A DNA stretch of 64,000 bases from Streptomyces capitiformicae (GCF_002214185.1 NZ_CP022161.1:3905767-3969766); one strand, 5' to 3'; positions 36,262 through 45,737 are shown, counted from the stretch's first letter. The notes: generated by a model not told the origin, from the sequence alone. Program-made: numbers and translations.

Positions 36262-36732
36262 ATGAGGCTTGTACGGCGTGCCACGGCCGAGGACGCGGAG
36301 GAAGTGCTCCGGCTGCGTCAGGTGATGATCGACTCGATGCGCGGAGCGGACCGCTCCACCGACTGGCATGAGGAGTCCCTGCCCACGGTACGCCGCAGAC
36401 TCGCCGACCCGGACGGGGACTTCGTGGCCTTCGTGATCGACCATCCGGAGCGGCCGGGCGCCCTCGCCGCGCTGGTGGCCGGGACGGTCGAGTACCGCAT
36501 CGGGCGGGCCGGGAACCCGCACGGCTCCGTCGGGTATGTGTTCAGCGTGGCCACCGATCCCGACTCCCGGCGCCGGGGCCACGCGCGCGCCTGCATGGAG
36601 GTCCTCCTGGAGTGGTTCCGCACGAAGGGCGTCGCCCAGGTCGACCTGAACGCGTCCGCCGAGGCCGAGCCGCTCTACGCCGCCCTGGGCTTCGTCCGCA
36701 AGCCGGACCCCTCTATGCGGCTGAACCTCTGA
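36262..36732 (+). CDS. GNAT-family N-acetyltransferase
   Basis: A 156-residue acetyltransferase. MRLVRRATAEDAEEVLRLRQ is the usual opening. The acetyl-CoA loop is VFSVATDPDSRRRGHARACMEVLLEWF (R/QxxGxA as RRRGHA). The end is AEPLYAALGFVRKPDPSMRLNL. The start at 36262 lies 97 bases from the divergent MerR gene. Substrate not identifiable. A serine hydrolase gene follows after 19 bases on the same strand. Confidence 0.93.
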   Translation: MRLVRRATAEDAEEVLRLRQVMIDSMRGADRSTDWHEESLPTVRRRLADPDGDFVAFVIDHPERPGALAALVAGTVEYRIGRAGNPHGSVGYVFSVATDPDSRRRGHARACMEVLLEWFRTKGVAQVDLNASAEAEPLYAALGFVRKPDPSMRLNL

Positions 36733-36751
36733 GCCGCATAGTCTCGTACAC

Positions 36752-37570
36752 ATGTCCTTGCAGAGCCTCGCTTTGATCGAGAACTGGCCGGTCCCCACCG
36801 CCGCCGCGGCCGTCGTGCGGGCGGACGGCACCGTACTGGGGGCCCATGGCCCGCTCGGGCAGCGGTTCGCGCTGGCCTCGGTCACCAAGCCGCTCGCCGC
36901 GTACGCCTTGCTCGTCGCGTACGAGGAGGGGGCGGTCGAGCTGGACGGGCCGGCGGGGCCGGACGGGTCGACCGTACGGCATCTGCTCGCGCACACCTCG
37001 GGGCTGGCCTTCGACGAGCACCGGGTGACGGCGGCGCCCGGGGAGCGGCGGCTGTACTCCAACGCCGGGTTCGAGGTGCTCGGGGACCATGTCGCCAAGG
37101 CGACGGACATCCCGTTCGCGGAGTATCTGCGGCAGGCGGTACTGGAACCGCTGGGGATGACGGCCACCACGCTCGACGGTTCTCCGGCCAAGGACGGCGT
37201 CTCGACCGTGGACGACCTCGTGCGGTTCGCGGCCGAGGTGCAGGCGCCCCGGCTGCTCGATCCACGTACGGTCGCCGAGGCGATGACCGTGCAGTACCCG
37301 GGAACGAAGGGTGTGCTGCCGGGCTACGGCCACCAGAACCCCAACGACTGGGGCCTCGGCTTCGAGATCAGGGACGCCAAGTCACCGCACTGGACGGGTA
37401 CTTCGTCGTCGCCGGGGACCTTCGGGCACTTCGGGCAGTCGGGTACGTTCCTGTGGATCGACCCGGCGGCGGGGGTGGCCTGCGTGGCGTTGACGGACCG
37501 GGCGTTCGGACCGTGGGCGATCGAGGCGTGGACGCCGTTCACGGACGCGGTGCTGGCCGAGTTGGTGTGA
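36752..37570 (+). CDS. Serine hydrolase, class C beta-lactamase/PBP4*-like
   Basis: A 272-residue protein without a signal peptide. SVTK at residues 43-46 is the SxxK nucleophile motif, LYSNAGFEVLG supplies the YxN motif and HFGQSGTFLWID fills the KTG/HxG place. Relatives are esterases, D-aminopeptidases or transpeptidase-like proteins rather than true beta-lactamases. It is shorter than most (usually 330-400 residues). Close behind the GNAT gene, possibly co-transcribed. Confidence 0.92.
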   Translation: MSLQSLALIENWPVPTAAAAVVRADGTVLGAHGPLGQRFALASVTKPLAAYALLVAYEEGAVELDGPAGPDGSTVRHLLAHTSGLAFDEHRVTAAPGERRLYSNAGFEVLGDHVAKATDIPFAEYLRQAVLEPLGMTATTLDGSPAKDGVSTVDDLVRFAAEVQAPRLLDPRTVAEAMTVQYPGTKGVLPGYGHQNPNDWGLGFEIRDAKSPHWTGTSSSPGTFGHFGQSGTFLWIDPAAGVACVALTDRAFGPWAIEAWTPFTDAVLAELV

Positions 37571-37618
37571 TTCCCCGTTCTGCGGCGAAGTCGCCTCGGA
37601 TTCGGGCACATTCAGTAC

Positions 37619-38749
37619 ATGACCGGTTACGAAGACAGGGTGCCTGGTTATCTGACCTTCCGGGTCGCCCCGCAGGAAGGCCCCATCGCGGCATTCGCCG
37701 AGCAGGAGGCATGGCAGGCGCGGGAACGGTATCCCGGGCTGATGGCGGTGAGCCTCGCGGAGTTCTTCCATGCGCGGGAGCTCGACGCCGGAGGCTGGGA
37801 GCTGTCCGAGTACGGCAGCGACACCCCGCAGGGCGCCAGGGACACCCTGGGTTCGCACTTCCGGATGCGCGCCAAGGAAGCCGAGGACGCCGGTGACGCG
37901 AAGGCGCGGAAGGCGTGGATGGCGGCCGCCCTGCGCATGGACCGGGAAGTCGTCGACGACCTCCGGGTTCGCGGCGAGCGGTACCGCATCGTGCGGGCCG
38001 CGAAGTTCATCCGCATGGGGCGCGGCGGGCCCGAACCGCCCCGGCCCTCCGATCCCGACCCGGCGGAGGTCGGGGAGGCCTACCGTGTGCGGTCACGCAC
38101 CAAGGGCTTCGTTGTCGATCCGTACACCAGCGCCGGGCTGTCCGACAGCCTGCTGAAGTTCGATCTCCTGCAGCTCTTCGGATCCGCCTCCGGCACACCG
38201 GAGGACGTACTGGCCGACGCACGGCATGCCGCTGTGGCCTGTCCGGGCGGTGTGCTGCTGCCGGCGGTGTTCATGATCTCCGAGCGGGTGGACGGGGAGT
38301 GGAGGTCGCACAACCCCGGGTCATCGCACTCCACACCGCAGGGGGCACGCGACAGCCTGGCGGCATGGCTGCGGGTCATGGCGCCGTTCACGCTGCGGCT
38401 GTCGGACGAGAAGAAGGCGGAGTACGCGCGAGCGGCCGACCTGCTGGACGAAAAGCGCGGCAACAGCCTGAGCGTCGACGGGACCCGTTTCCGTGTCACC
38501 CGCGTCGAGCGGCTGATCCGTATCGGCCCCGACGGCCCGGAGGGGCCCCGGCCCAGCGACTTCGACCCGGAGCCGCCGGTGGAGGTCCACACGCGGCAGC
38601 TGAAGGAGCAGGGGCTGTGGACGGACGGGGACGAGGATGCTCCGATCGAACTCGACGAACGGACCCTTGAGCTGAAGGCGCTGTGGGACCAGGAGGAGAT
38701 CCGCCGCGCGGCGGCCGAGGAGCGGCGGGCGAAAAGGAAACGCGGCTGA
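37619..38749 (+). CDS. DUF5954-family protein with internal duplication
   Basis: A 376-residue Streptomyces protein. I recognise the family but no function is known. It contains two related halves: STPQGARDSLAAWLRVMA at about 238-255 mirrors DTPQGARDTLGSHFRMRA at about 67-84, and each is followed by a short helix and a basic strand ending in a FIRMGRGGPEPPRPSD-like block (RLIRIGPDGPEGPRPSD in the second). The C-terminus is a charged helix ending EERRAKRKRG. Soluble. Confidence 0.88.
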   Translation: MTGYEDRVPGYLTFRVAPQEGPIAAFAEQEAWQARERYPGLMAVSLAEFFHARELDAGGWELSEYGSDTPQGARDTLGSHFRMRAKEAEDAGDAKARKAWMAAALRMDREVVDDLRVRGERYRIVRAAKFIRMGRGGPEPPRPSDPDPAEVGEAYRVRSRTKGFVVDPYTSAGLSDSLLKFDLLQLFGSASGTPEDVLADARHAAVACPGGVLLPAVFMISERVDGEWRSHNPGSSHSTPQGARDSLAAWLRVMAPFTLRLSDEKKAEYARAADLLDEKRGNSLSVDGTRFRVTRVERLIRIGPDGPEGPRPSDFDPEPPVEVHTRQLKEQGLWTDGDEDAPIELDERTLELKALWDQEEIRRAAAEERRAKRKRG

Positions 38750-38961
38750 GCCTGGTGGGAACCTCCGGGCTCAGCCGGGCTTTGCCGGCGGTCGGGGATG
38801 CCCGGTGGGGCGCCCCCCGACCGCCGTCCTCGCCCGTGTGGCGATCAAGCGCGGGCTCACCGTACGTCCGACCTCGGCTCGACCCGGTACTCGAACCGTT
38901 GCGGTGCCGGCCGGGATCGGATCGGATCGAGCGCGGTGGGTTGATCCTTGTTGGGCACACA

Positions 38962-39953
38962 GTGACTGATCCGTTTGGATGGCCCTCCCTCGCACAGGTC
39001 ATCACCCTGCGCCAGGAGGCGTCGCTCACCCCGCTGCGCCAGTCCGGGTCCTGGCTGCCCGCCGCGATCGGGGAGCAGATCACCCGGGGGGTCTCGGCCT
39101 CGACCAGGCTGCTGGCGGATTCTCTCCCGCCCACCACGCCGTACACCCGTGCCGGTGCCCCCGCCCCACCCACGGCCCACACCCCCCGGGCGGAGCCGGC
39201 CCCCCCACAGTCCCCCCGCGCATCGCCGTACGCCCGGCCGCCCGGGCCCCAGGCACCGCCCCCTCCCCCGCGGCCACACATGTGGCGCCCCGGCCCACAG
39301 CCGCAACCACACACGCGCCCCGTTCCTCCGCCGCCCAGAAGCAAGGCGGGCAGGATCGTGGCGCTCGTGTTGGGACTGCTCGTGTTGCAGCTCGGGGGCT
39401 GTGCCGCGGTCGTGGGCGTCATCGGGAACGCGACGGAAGGCATTACGGGCTCCCATGAGGGGTCGAGCATCTACGAAGCGACCTCGACCTCCGGCGGAGG
39501 TTCCGGCTCGGGCGGCTCCGGGCCGCTTGCCGACTCCGATCACGCCCCGGCCAGTCACAAGGGTGTCGACATCCCGGCGACCACTATGTGCGCTTCACGG
39601 ACTCGCCGCCCAAGCCGCTCAGCACGTTCGACAGCGTCGACGGGACCGGCGGAGACCTCTACTACGTCAATGACCTCTCGGGGACGAGGATTGTGCTCGG
39701 CGGCAACAAGCTCGTCCTGCTGAACACCACTCAGCAGGGCTCGCTCGACACCTGCCTGAACGAGACCCGGTACGCGCTGAGCGTGTCGCTCGACCAGGTC
39801 TCCAGGGGCTCCCAGCCATGTGTACACACCGCCCGCGGCCACATGGGCCTGGTCACGATCCAAGGGGCCGCCTCCGCGAACGACCCCAGCGACTACATCA
39901 CCGTGGACATCACGGTGTGGCGGAACGCGGAGGAGCCGAGCAGCGGGATCTGA
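38962..39953 (+). pseudogene. Membrane-anchored Pro-rich protein gene split by a frameshift
   Basis: The first frame, from GTG 38962, encodes TDPFGWPSLAQVITLRQEA, then a Pro-rich segment of about 60 residues, one membrane helix (IVALVLGLLVLQLGGCAAVV), a Gly/Ser linker and HKGVDIP. There the reading frame must change: the next frame gives GDHYVRFTDSPPKPLSTFD to RYALSVSLDQVSRGSQPC and DPSDYITVDITVWRNAEEP, ending at 39953. One missing G near 39573 explains the break. The extracytoplasmic domain has two Cys (DTCLNE, QPCVHT). It could be a real pseudogene or a sequence error. Function unknown. Confidence 0.7.
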
Positions 39954-39960
39954 GCCTCCG

Positions 39961-40632
39961 TCACCCCGCCAGCTCCCACACCAGCACCTCCGCCGGCCCC
40001 GACATCCCCACGAGCTCCAGCCCCTTCTCCCCCTCCACCCGCACCGAGTCCCCGGGCCCCAGCCCGTGCTCCCCGAGCCGCACCTCACCCCGGACGACAT
40101 GCACATACACCCGCGGCGCGTCCGGTACGGCGGTGCGCTCCCCCGCCGTGCCCAGCCGTCGTACGTGCAGTATGGCGCCCGCCTCCGGGACGGCGTAGGG
40201 GGTGGAGTCGGCGATGCCGTGGACGATCTCGTACGACGGGTCGCCGCCCGGGTCCAGGGGGGCCAGCCACATCTGAACGAAGGTCAGGGGCGCGGAACCG
40301 TCGTTGCGTTCCACGTGCCGTACGCCGCCCGCCGAGCTGAGGCGTTGGACGTCGCCGGGGCGGACGAGCGTCTCGTGGCCGGTGGTGTCGCGGTGGGTGA
40401 GCTCGCCCTCGACGACCCAGGTGACGATCTCGGTGTTGCTGTGCGGGTGCTCGTCGAAGCCGGCGCCGGGGGCGAGGCGCTCCTCGTTGCAGGCGATCAC
40501 CGCACCGAAGCGGAGGTTGTCCGGGTCGTAGTGCGCCCCGAAGGAGAAGGCGTGCAGGGAGGCGATCCCGGACTCGGGGTCACCTCCGGGGTAGCGCTCG
40601 TCGGCGCGCCGTACGTCGATCACGTACTCCAC
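39961..40632 (-). CDS. Pirin-family cupin protein
   Basis: A 223-residue bicupin. The metal site is in the N-terminal cupin: GFDEHPHSNTEIVTWVVEGELTHRD, with HxH and a following Glu/His set, as in pirins with quercetinase activity. VLRPGDVQ-like LVRPGDVQRLSSAGGVRHVE follows. The C-terminal cupin VYVHVVRGEVRLGEHGLGPGDSVRVEGE lacks metal ligands. The GTG at 40632 is divergent from fasR by 50 bases. It is convergent with the split gene at its left. Confidence 0.93.
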   Translation of the reverse strand: MEYVIDVRRADERYPGGDPESGIASLHAFSFGAHYDPDNLRFGAVIACNEERLAPGAGFDEHPHSNTEIVTWVVEGELTHRDTTGHETLVRPGDVQRLSSAGGVRHVERNDGSAPLTFVQMWLAPLDPGGDPSYEIVHGIADSTPYAVPEAGAILHVRRLGTAGERTAVPDAPRVYVHVVRGEVRLGEHGLGPGDSVRVEGEKGLELVGMSGPAEVLVWELAG

Positions 40633-40682
40633 GGTAGCGACCCGCGCCGCGCGTCGACGTCCCGATAAGGCAGTCTTGTCCC

Positions 40683-41885
40683 GTGCCCGAACCCGAAACC
40701 CGTAAATCCGAACCCGTACCGCACGTCCACGCGCACGCCGGAACGTTGCGGCGGTTGGAGAAGTCGTCCGGAAGCCTTGCCGCGCAGGCCATCACACGGA
40801 TGGACGAGACGCTGCCCTGGTACCGGGCGATGCCGCCGGAGAACCGGTCGTGGATCGGGCTGGTCGCGCAGGCCGGTATCGCCGCGTTCACGGAGTGGTT
40901 CCGGCACCCGGACGCCCCGCAGGCGATCTCGACGGATGTGTTCGGCACGGCGCCGCGTGAGCTGACCCGGGCGATCACGCTGCGGCAGACCGTGGAGATG
41001 GTGCGGACGACGATCGAGGTCATGGAGTCCGCGATCGACGAGGTGGCCGCTCCCGGTGACGAGTCCGTGCTGCGCGAGGCGCTCCTCGTCTACGCGCGCG
41101 AGATCGCCTTCGCCACCGCACAGGTGTACGCGCAGGCCGCCGAGGCACGGGGTGCCTGGGACGCCCGCCTTGAGTCGCTGGTCGTGAACGCGGTGCTCAG
41201 CGGGGAGGCCGACGAGGGTGCGGTGAGCAGGGCCGCCGCCCTCGGCTGGAACTCCCCCGAGCATGTGTGCGTGGTCCTCGGCACCGCCCCGGACGGCGAC
41301 AGCGAGCTGACCGTGGAGGCGATCCGACGGGCTGCCCGGCACGCCAAGTTGCAGGTGCTCACCGGTGTGCTCGGCGACCGGCTCGTGGTCATCGCCGGAG
41401 GCAGCAACAATCCGTTGCAGGTGGCGAAGTCGCTGATCGGGCCGTATGCCGCGGGACCCGTCGTCGCGGGGCCGGTCGTGCCCGACCTGCTGGCCGCGAC
41501 CCGGTCCGCGCAGGCGGCGGCCGCGGGGCTCAAGGCCTGTTCCGCCTGGCAGGACGCGCCCCGGCCCGTGCTGGCGGACGATCTCCTTCCGGAGCGGGCC
41601 ATCGCGGGAGACCCGAACGCCCGTGAGCAGTTGGTGGAGGAGATCTACAGACCGCTGGAGGAGGCCGGCTCCGCGCTGCTGGAGACGCTCAGCGTCTATC
41701 TCGAACAGGCCTCCAGTCTCGAAGGCGCGGCCCGGATGCTCTTCGTCCATCCCAACACCGTGCGCTACCGGCTTCGACGTGTGACTGACGTCACCGGTTG
41801 GTCTCCTTCAGATGTACGCTCTGCGTTCACACTGCGGATCGCGCTGATCCTGGGGCGTCTGGTGAATGGAGATCCTCAGCTCTAG
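40683..41885 (+). CDS. fasR: PucR-type transcriptional regulator of fatty acid synthesis
   Basis: A 400-residue regulator of the PucR/CdaR family. The C-terminal HTH is LLETLSVYLEQASSLEGAARMLFVHPNTVRYRLRRVTDVTGWSP at about residues 338-382, with the recognition segment HPNTVRYRLRRV. The N-terminal two thirds contain a GGDEF-like/DUF fold (HVCVVLGTAPDGDSELTVEA, LQVLTGVLGDRLVVIAGG). Its place directly before fabD matches FasR, which in S. coelicolor activates the fabD-H-acpP-F genes and so sets membrane-lipid and acyl-CoA supply. GTG start at 40683. Confidence 0.93.
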   Translation: MPEPETRKSEPVPHVHAHAGTLRRLEKSSGSLAAQAITRMDETLPWYRAMPPENRSWIGLVAQAGIAAFTEWFRHPDAPQAISTDVFGTAPRELTRAITLRQTVEMVRTTIEVMESAIDEVAAPGDESVLREALLVYAREIAFATAQVYAQAAEARGAWDARLESLVVNAVLSGEADEGAVSRAAALGWNSPEHVCVVLGTAPDGDSELTVEAIRRAARHAKLQVLTGVLGDRLVVIAGGSNNPLQVAKSLIGPYAAGPVVAGPVVPDLLAATRSAQAAAAGLKACSAWQDAPRPVLADDLLPERAIAGDPNAREQLVEEIYRPLEEAGSALLETLSVYLEQASSLEGAARMLFVHPNTVRYRLRRVTDVTGWSPSDVRSAFTLRIALILGRLVNGDPQL

Positions 41886-41896
41886 GGTTTTGTCGG

Positions 41897-41913
41897 GGGG
41901 CTACAAAAGCCCC
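41897..41913. promoter_or_regulatory. Dyad between fasR and fabD
   Basis: GGGGCT-ACAAA-AGCCCC, perfect six-base arms, twelve bases after the fasR stop and about 60 before fabD. It could be a weak terminator/attenuator or a regulator site for the fab promoter. Confidence 0.4.
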
Positions 41914-41974
41914 TCGTGTTCTTCGTCCCTGTCCCCACGGGCGGCGTCGGCCGTCCCCAAGAGAGAGTGTGAGA

Positions 41975-42886
41975 GTGCTCGTACTCGTCGCTCCCGGCCA
42001 AGGCGCCCAGGCGCCCGGCTTCCTGACCCCCTGGCTCGAACTCCCCGGTGCCGCCGACCGCCTCGCCGCGTGGTCGGACGCCATCGGGCTCGACCTCGTC
42101 CACTACGGGACGAACGCCGACGCGGACGAGATCCGGGACACCTCGGTGGCCCAGCCGCTGCTGGTCGCGGCCGGACTGCTGTCCGCCGCGGCACTCGGTG
42201 ACATGACGCCCGGCGCGGTCGCGGGCCACAGCGTCGGCGAGATCACCGCCGCCGCCTTCGCCGGTGTCCTCGACGTTTCCGAAGCCCTGGCCCTCGTACG
42301 CAAGCGGGGTCTGGCCATGGCCGAGGCCGCCGCGATCACCGAGACGGGTATGTCCGCGCTGCTCGGCGGCGACCCCGAGACGACCGTTCCGCATCTGGAG
42401 AAGCTGGGCCTGACCCCGGCGAACGTGAACGGTGCGGGCCAGATCGTGGCCGCCGGCACCCTGGAGCAGCTGGCCGCGCTGGAGGCGGACAAGCCCGAGG
42501 GTGTCCGCCGGGTCGTGGCCCTCAAGGTCGCCGGCGCCTTCCACACGCACCACATGGCCCCCGCGGTCGACGCGCTCGCCGAGGCCGCCGCCGGACTCTC
42601 CCCCGGGGACCCGAAGTTCACGTACGTGTCGAACAAGGACGGGAAGGCCGTCGCCACCGGCGCCGACGTGCTCGCCCGGCTGGTCGGCCAAGTCGCCAAC
42701 CCGGTCCGCTGGGACCTGTGCATGGAGACCTTCAAGGAGCTGGGCGTGACCGCGCTCGTCGAGGTGTGCCCGGGCGGCACGCTCACCGGTCTCGCCAAGC
42801 GCGCGCTGCCGGGTGTGAAGACCCTGGCGCTCAAGACCCCCGACGATCTCGACGCCGCTCGCGAGCTCATCGCAGAGCACGCCTGA
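41975..42886 (+). CDS. fabD: Malonyl-CoA:ACP transacylase
   Basis: A 303-residue enzyme that moves malonyl from CoA to ACP. The N-terminal VLVLVAPGQGAQAPGF is the GQGxQ motif, GHSVGEITAAAFAGVL holds the nucleophile Ser, and AGAFHTHHMAPA carries the catalytic His. The GTG at 41975 is preferred (GAGAGA at a good distance); GTG 41969 is possible. First gene of the fab cluster, 15 bases before fabH. It also loads ACPs of polyketide pathways in Streptomyces. Confidence 0.97.
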   Translation: MLVLVAPGQGAQAPGFLTPWLELPGAADRLAAWSDAIGLDLVHYGTNADADEIRDTSVAQPLLVAAGLLSAAALGDMTPGAVAGHSVGEITAAAFAGVLDVSEALALVRKRGLAMAEAAAITETGMSALLGGDPETTVPHLEKLGLTPANVNGAGQIVAAGTLEQLAALEADKPEGVRRVVALKVAGAFHTHHMAPAVDALAEAAAGLSPGDPKFTYVSNKDGKAVATGADVLARLVGQVANPVRWDLCMETFKELGVTALVEVCPGGTLTGLAKRALPGVKTLALKTPDDLDAARELIAEHA

Positions 42887-42901
42887 CAAGGAGCCCGGAG
42901 C

Positions 42902-43903
42902 ATGGCGAAGCTGAAGCCCAGCAAGGGTGCCCCGTACGCGCGCATCCTCGGTGTCGGCGGTTACCGCCCGACCCGGGTCGTGCCGAACGAGGTGATCCTC
43001 GAGACGATCGACTCGTCCGACGAGTGGATCCGCTCCCGCTCCGGTATCGAGACCCGGCACTGGGCGAGCGACGAGGAGACGGTCGCCGCGATGTCGATCG
43101 AGGCCTCCGGCAAGGCGATCGCCGACGCCGGGATCTCGGCCGAGCAGATCGGCGGTGTGATCGTCTCCACCGTCTCGCACTTCAAGCAGACACCTGCCGT
43201 CGCCACCGAGATCGCCGACAAGCTCGGCACGGACAAGGCCGCCGCCTTCGACATCTCGGCGGGCTGCGCGGGCTTCGGCTACGGGCTCACCCTCGCGAAG
43301 GGCATGATCGTCGAGGGATCGGCGGAGTACGTACTCGTCATCGGCGTCGAGCGGCTGTCCGACCTGACCGACCTGGAGGACCGGGCGACGGCCTTCCTGT
43401 TCGGCGACGGCGCCGGCGCGGTCGTCGTGGGCCCGTCCGAGGAGCCGGGCATCGGCCCTACCGTCTGGGGCTCCGAGGGCGACAAGTCCGAGACGATCAA
43501 GCAGACCGTGCCGTGGACGGACTACCGCACCGGCCAGGTCGCCAAGTTCCCCGCGATCACGCAGGAGGGCCAAGCGGTGTTCCGCTGGGCCGTGTTCGAG
43601 ATGGCGAAGGTCGCGCAGCAGGCGCTGGACGCGGCCGGGATCAGCCCGGACGACCTGGACGTCTTCATCCCGCACCAGGCCAACGAGCGGATCATCGACT
43701 CGATGGTGAAGACACTCAAGCTGCCGGAGCACGTCACGGTCGCCCGCGATGTGCGCACCACCGGCAACACCTCGGCCGCCTCGATCCCGCTCGCGATGGA
43801 GCGGCTCCTGGCGACCGGCGAGGCGAAGAGCGGCGACACCGCGCTCGTCATCGGCTTCGGGGCGGGTCTCGTGTACGCAGCGACGGTCGTTACCCTCCCC
43901 TAG
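42902..43903 (+). CDS. fabH: 3-oxoacyl-ACP synthase III
   Basis: A 333-residue condensing enzyme that starts fatty acid chains from acyl-CoA and malonyl-ACP. The catalytic triad is visible as Cys 122 in DISAGCAGFGYGL, His in FIPHQANERIID and Asn in TTGNTSAASIPLA. The Streptomyces enzyme prefers branched starter units, giving iso/anteiso lipids. AAGGAGCCCGGAGC precedes the ATG. Confidence 0.98.
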   Translation: MAKLKPSKGAPYARILGVGGYRPTRVVPNEVILETIDSSDEWIRSRSGIETRHWASDEETVAAMSIEASGKAIADAGISAEQIGGVIVSTVSHFKQTPAVATEIADKLGTDKAAAFDISAGCAGFGYGLTLAKGMIVEGSAEYVLVIGVERLSDLTDLEDRATAFLFGDGAGAVVVGPSEEPGIGPTVWGSEGDKSETIKQTVPWTDYRTGQVAKFPAITQEGQAVFRWAVFEMAKVAQQALDAAGISPDDLDVFIPHQANERIIDSMVKTLKLPEHVTVARDVRTTGNTSAASIPLAMERLLATGEAKSGDTALVIGFGAGLVYAATVVTLP

Positions 43904-44003
43904 GCAACCGTTCCGGATCATGCGGTCCGGAACGGAAACCGCAACACCTGCCGCCGACGCGGCGGACGCCCAACACTCTGGATATCTACGAAGGAGCGCC
44001 CTC

Positions 44004-44252
44004 ATGGCCGCCACTCAGGAAGAGATCGTCGCCGGTCTCGCCGACATCGTGAACGAGATCGCCGGCATCCCGGTCGAGGACGTCCAGCTGGACAAGTCCT
44101 TCACCGACGACCTGGATGTCGACTCCCTGTCCATGGTCGAGGTCGTCGTCGCCGCCGAAGAGCGCTTCGACGTCAAGATCCCGGACGACGACGTCAAGAA
44201 CCTCAAGACGGTCGGCGACGCGACCGACTACATCCTCAAGCACCAGGCCTGA
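44004..44252 (+). CDS. acpP: Acyl carrier protein of fatty acid synthesis
   Basis: An 82-residue acidic carrier protein. DVDSLSMVEVV holds Ser 41, the phosphopantetheine site. DIVNEIAGIPVEDVQLDKSF and KTVGDATDYILKHQA are the first and last helices. GAAGGAG lies eight bases before the ATG. Between fabH and fabF as expected. Confidence 0.98.
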   Translation: MAATQEEIVAGLADIVNEIAGIPVEDVQLDKSFTDDLDVDSLSMVEVVVAAEERFDVKIPDDDVKNLKTVGDATDYILKHQA

Positions 44253-44375
44253 TCCACCGGATCGGGCCCCGGCCCGGTCCCCGGATCAGTCCGTTCTGCC
44301 CCGCCACCCGGCGGTGGCGCCGTTGTCCCCGCCCCGGCGGGGTTGTCCTCCTCGTAACTGTTGGAGAAAGTTTCC

Positions 44376-45647
44376 GTGAGCTCGACCAATCGCACCGTGG
44401 TCGTCACCGGTATCGGCGCAACCACACCGCTGGGTGGCGACGCGACTTCCACCTGGGAGGGGCTGGTCGCCGGACGTTCCGGTGTCGGTCTCCTGGAGCA
44501 GGAGTGGGCCGCCGACCAGGCGGTACGTATCGCCGCGCAGATCGCTGTGGAACCGACCGAGGTCATTCCGCGCCCGCAGGCCCGCCGACTGGACCGCTCC
44601 GCGCAGTTCGCGCTGATCGCGGCCAAGGAGGCGTGGGCCGACGCCGGTTACACCGAGACGTCCGCCGACGACGGCACCGTCGACGCCGACCGGGTCGGCG
44701 CGGTCATCGCCTCCGGCATCGGTGGTGTGACGACCCTCCTCGACCAGTACGACGTGCTGAAGGAGAAGGGCGTACGCCGTGTCTCCCCGCACACCGTGCC
44801 CATGCTGATGCCCAACGGCCCGTCCGCCAACGTCGGTCTGTACGTCGGCGCGCGCGCCGGTGTGCACACCCCGGTCTCCGCCTGCGCGTCGGGCGCCGAG
44901 GCCATCGGCTACGCCATCGAGATGATCCGCACCGGCCGCGCCGACGTCGTGATCGCCGGTGGCACCGAGGCCGCGATCCATCCGCTGCCGATCGCCGCGT
45001 TCGGCAACATGATGGCGATGTCCAAGAACAACGAGAACCCGCAGGGCGCGTCGCGTCCCTACGACACCGGGCGTGACGGCTTCGTGCTCGGTGAGGGCGC
45101 GGGTGTGGTGGTGCTGGAGTCCGCCGAGCACGCGGCAGCGCGTGGCGCCCGTGTCTACGCGGAAGCGGTCGGCCAGGGCGTCTCCGCCGACGGTCACGAC
45201 ATCGTCCAGCCCGAGCCGGAGGGTCGGGGCATCGCCCACGCCCTGCAGAACCTGCTGGACCGGACCGACCTCGACCCCGCCGAGATCGTGCACGTCAACG
45301 CGCACGGGACGTCGACGCCGGCCGGTGACATCGCCGAGTTGAAGGCGCTGCGCAAGGTGTTCGGTGACGACACCGACCACTTCGCCGTGTCCGCGACGAA
45401 GTCCATGACGGGGCATCTGCTGGGCGGTGCCGGTGGTGTGGAGACCGTGGCGACGGTGCTCGCGCTGTACCACCGGGTGGCTCCGCCGACGATCAACGTG
45501 GACGACCTCGACCCCGAGGCCGAGGCCAACGCCGACATCGTGCGGGGCGAGGCTCGCAAGCTTCCCGTTGAGGGCCGTATCGCCGCGCTGAACGACTCGT
45601 TCGGGTTCGGCGGGCACAACGTGGTTCTGGCGTTCCGGACGGTCTGA
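44376..45647 (+). CDS. fabF: 3-oxoacyl-ACP synthase II
   Basis: A 423-residue elongating condensing enzyme. TPVSACASGAEAIGYAIE has the active Cys 170, VNAHGTSTPAGDIAE and KSMTGHLLGGAGGVE the two His, and NSFGFGGHNVVLAF-like NDSFGFGGHNVVLAF ends the fold. The GTG at 44376 is chosen with GGAG eight bases upstream; a TTG at 44361 overlaps that site. Last gene of the cluster, followed by a strong terminator. Confidence 0.97.
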   Translation: MSSTNRTVVVTGIGATTPLGGDATSTWEGLVAGRSGVGLLEQEWAADQAVRIAAQIAVEPTEVIPRPQARRLDRSAQFALIAAKEAWADAGYTETSADDGTVDADRVGAVIASGIGGVTTLLDQYDVLKEKGVRRVSPHTVPMLMPNGPSANVGLYVGARAGVHTPVSACASGAEAIGYAIEMIRTGRADVVIAGGTEAAIHPLPIAAFGNMMAMSKNNENPQGASRPYDTGRDGFVLGEGAGVVVLESAEHAAARGARVYAEAVGQGVSADGHDIVQPEPEGRGIAHALQNLLDRTDLDPAEIVHVNAHGTSTPAGDIAELKALRKVFGDDTDHFAVSATKSMTGHLLGGAGGVETVATVLALYHRVAPPTINVDDLDPEAEANADIVRGEARKLPVEGRIAALNDSFGFGGHNVVLAFRTV

Positions 45648-45685
45648 TCTCCCGTCGTACGAACATCTCCCGTCCTACGAACGTG

Positions 45686-45715
45686 AAGGGCTCCCACCGG
45701 TCGGTGGGAGCCCTT
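45686..45715. terminator. Terminator of the fab cluster
   Basis: A perfect 13-bp stem (AAGGGCTCCCACC / GGTGGGAGCCCTT) with a GGTC loop, 38 bases after the fabF stop and just before the end of the convergent DUF3145 gene, so it can act on both. Confidence 0.92.
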
Positions 45716-45737
45716 CGTTCGTGTCGGGACTTGTCGC

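Noticed and set aside
41882..44014. A 710-codon minus-strand frame opposite fabD-fabH
   Set aside because: Antisense shadow of two enzymes with intact catalytic motifs.
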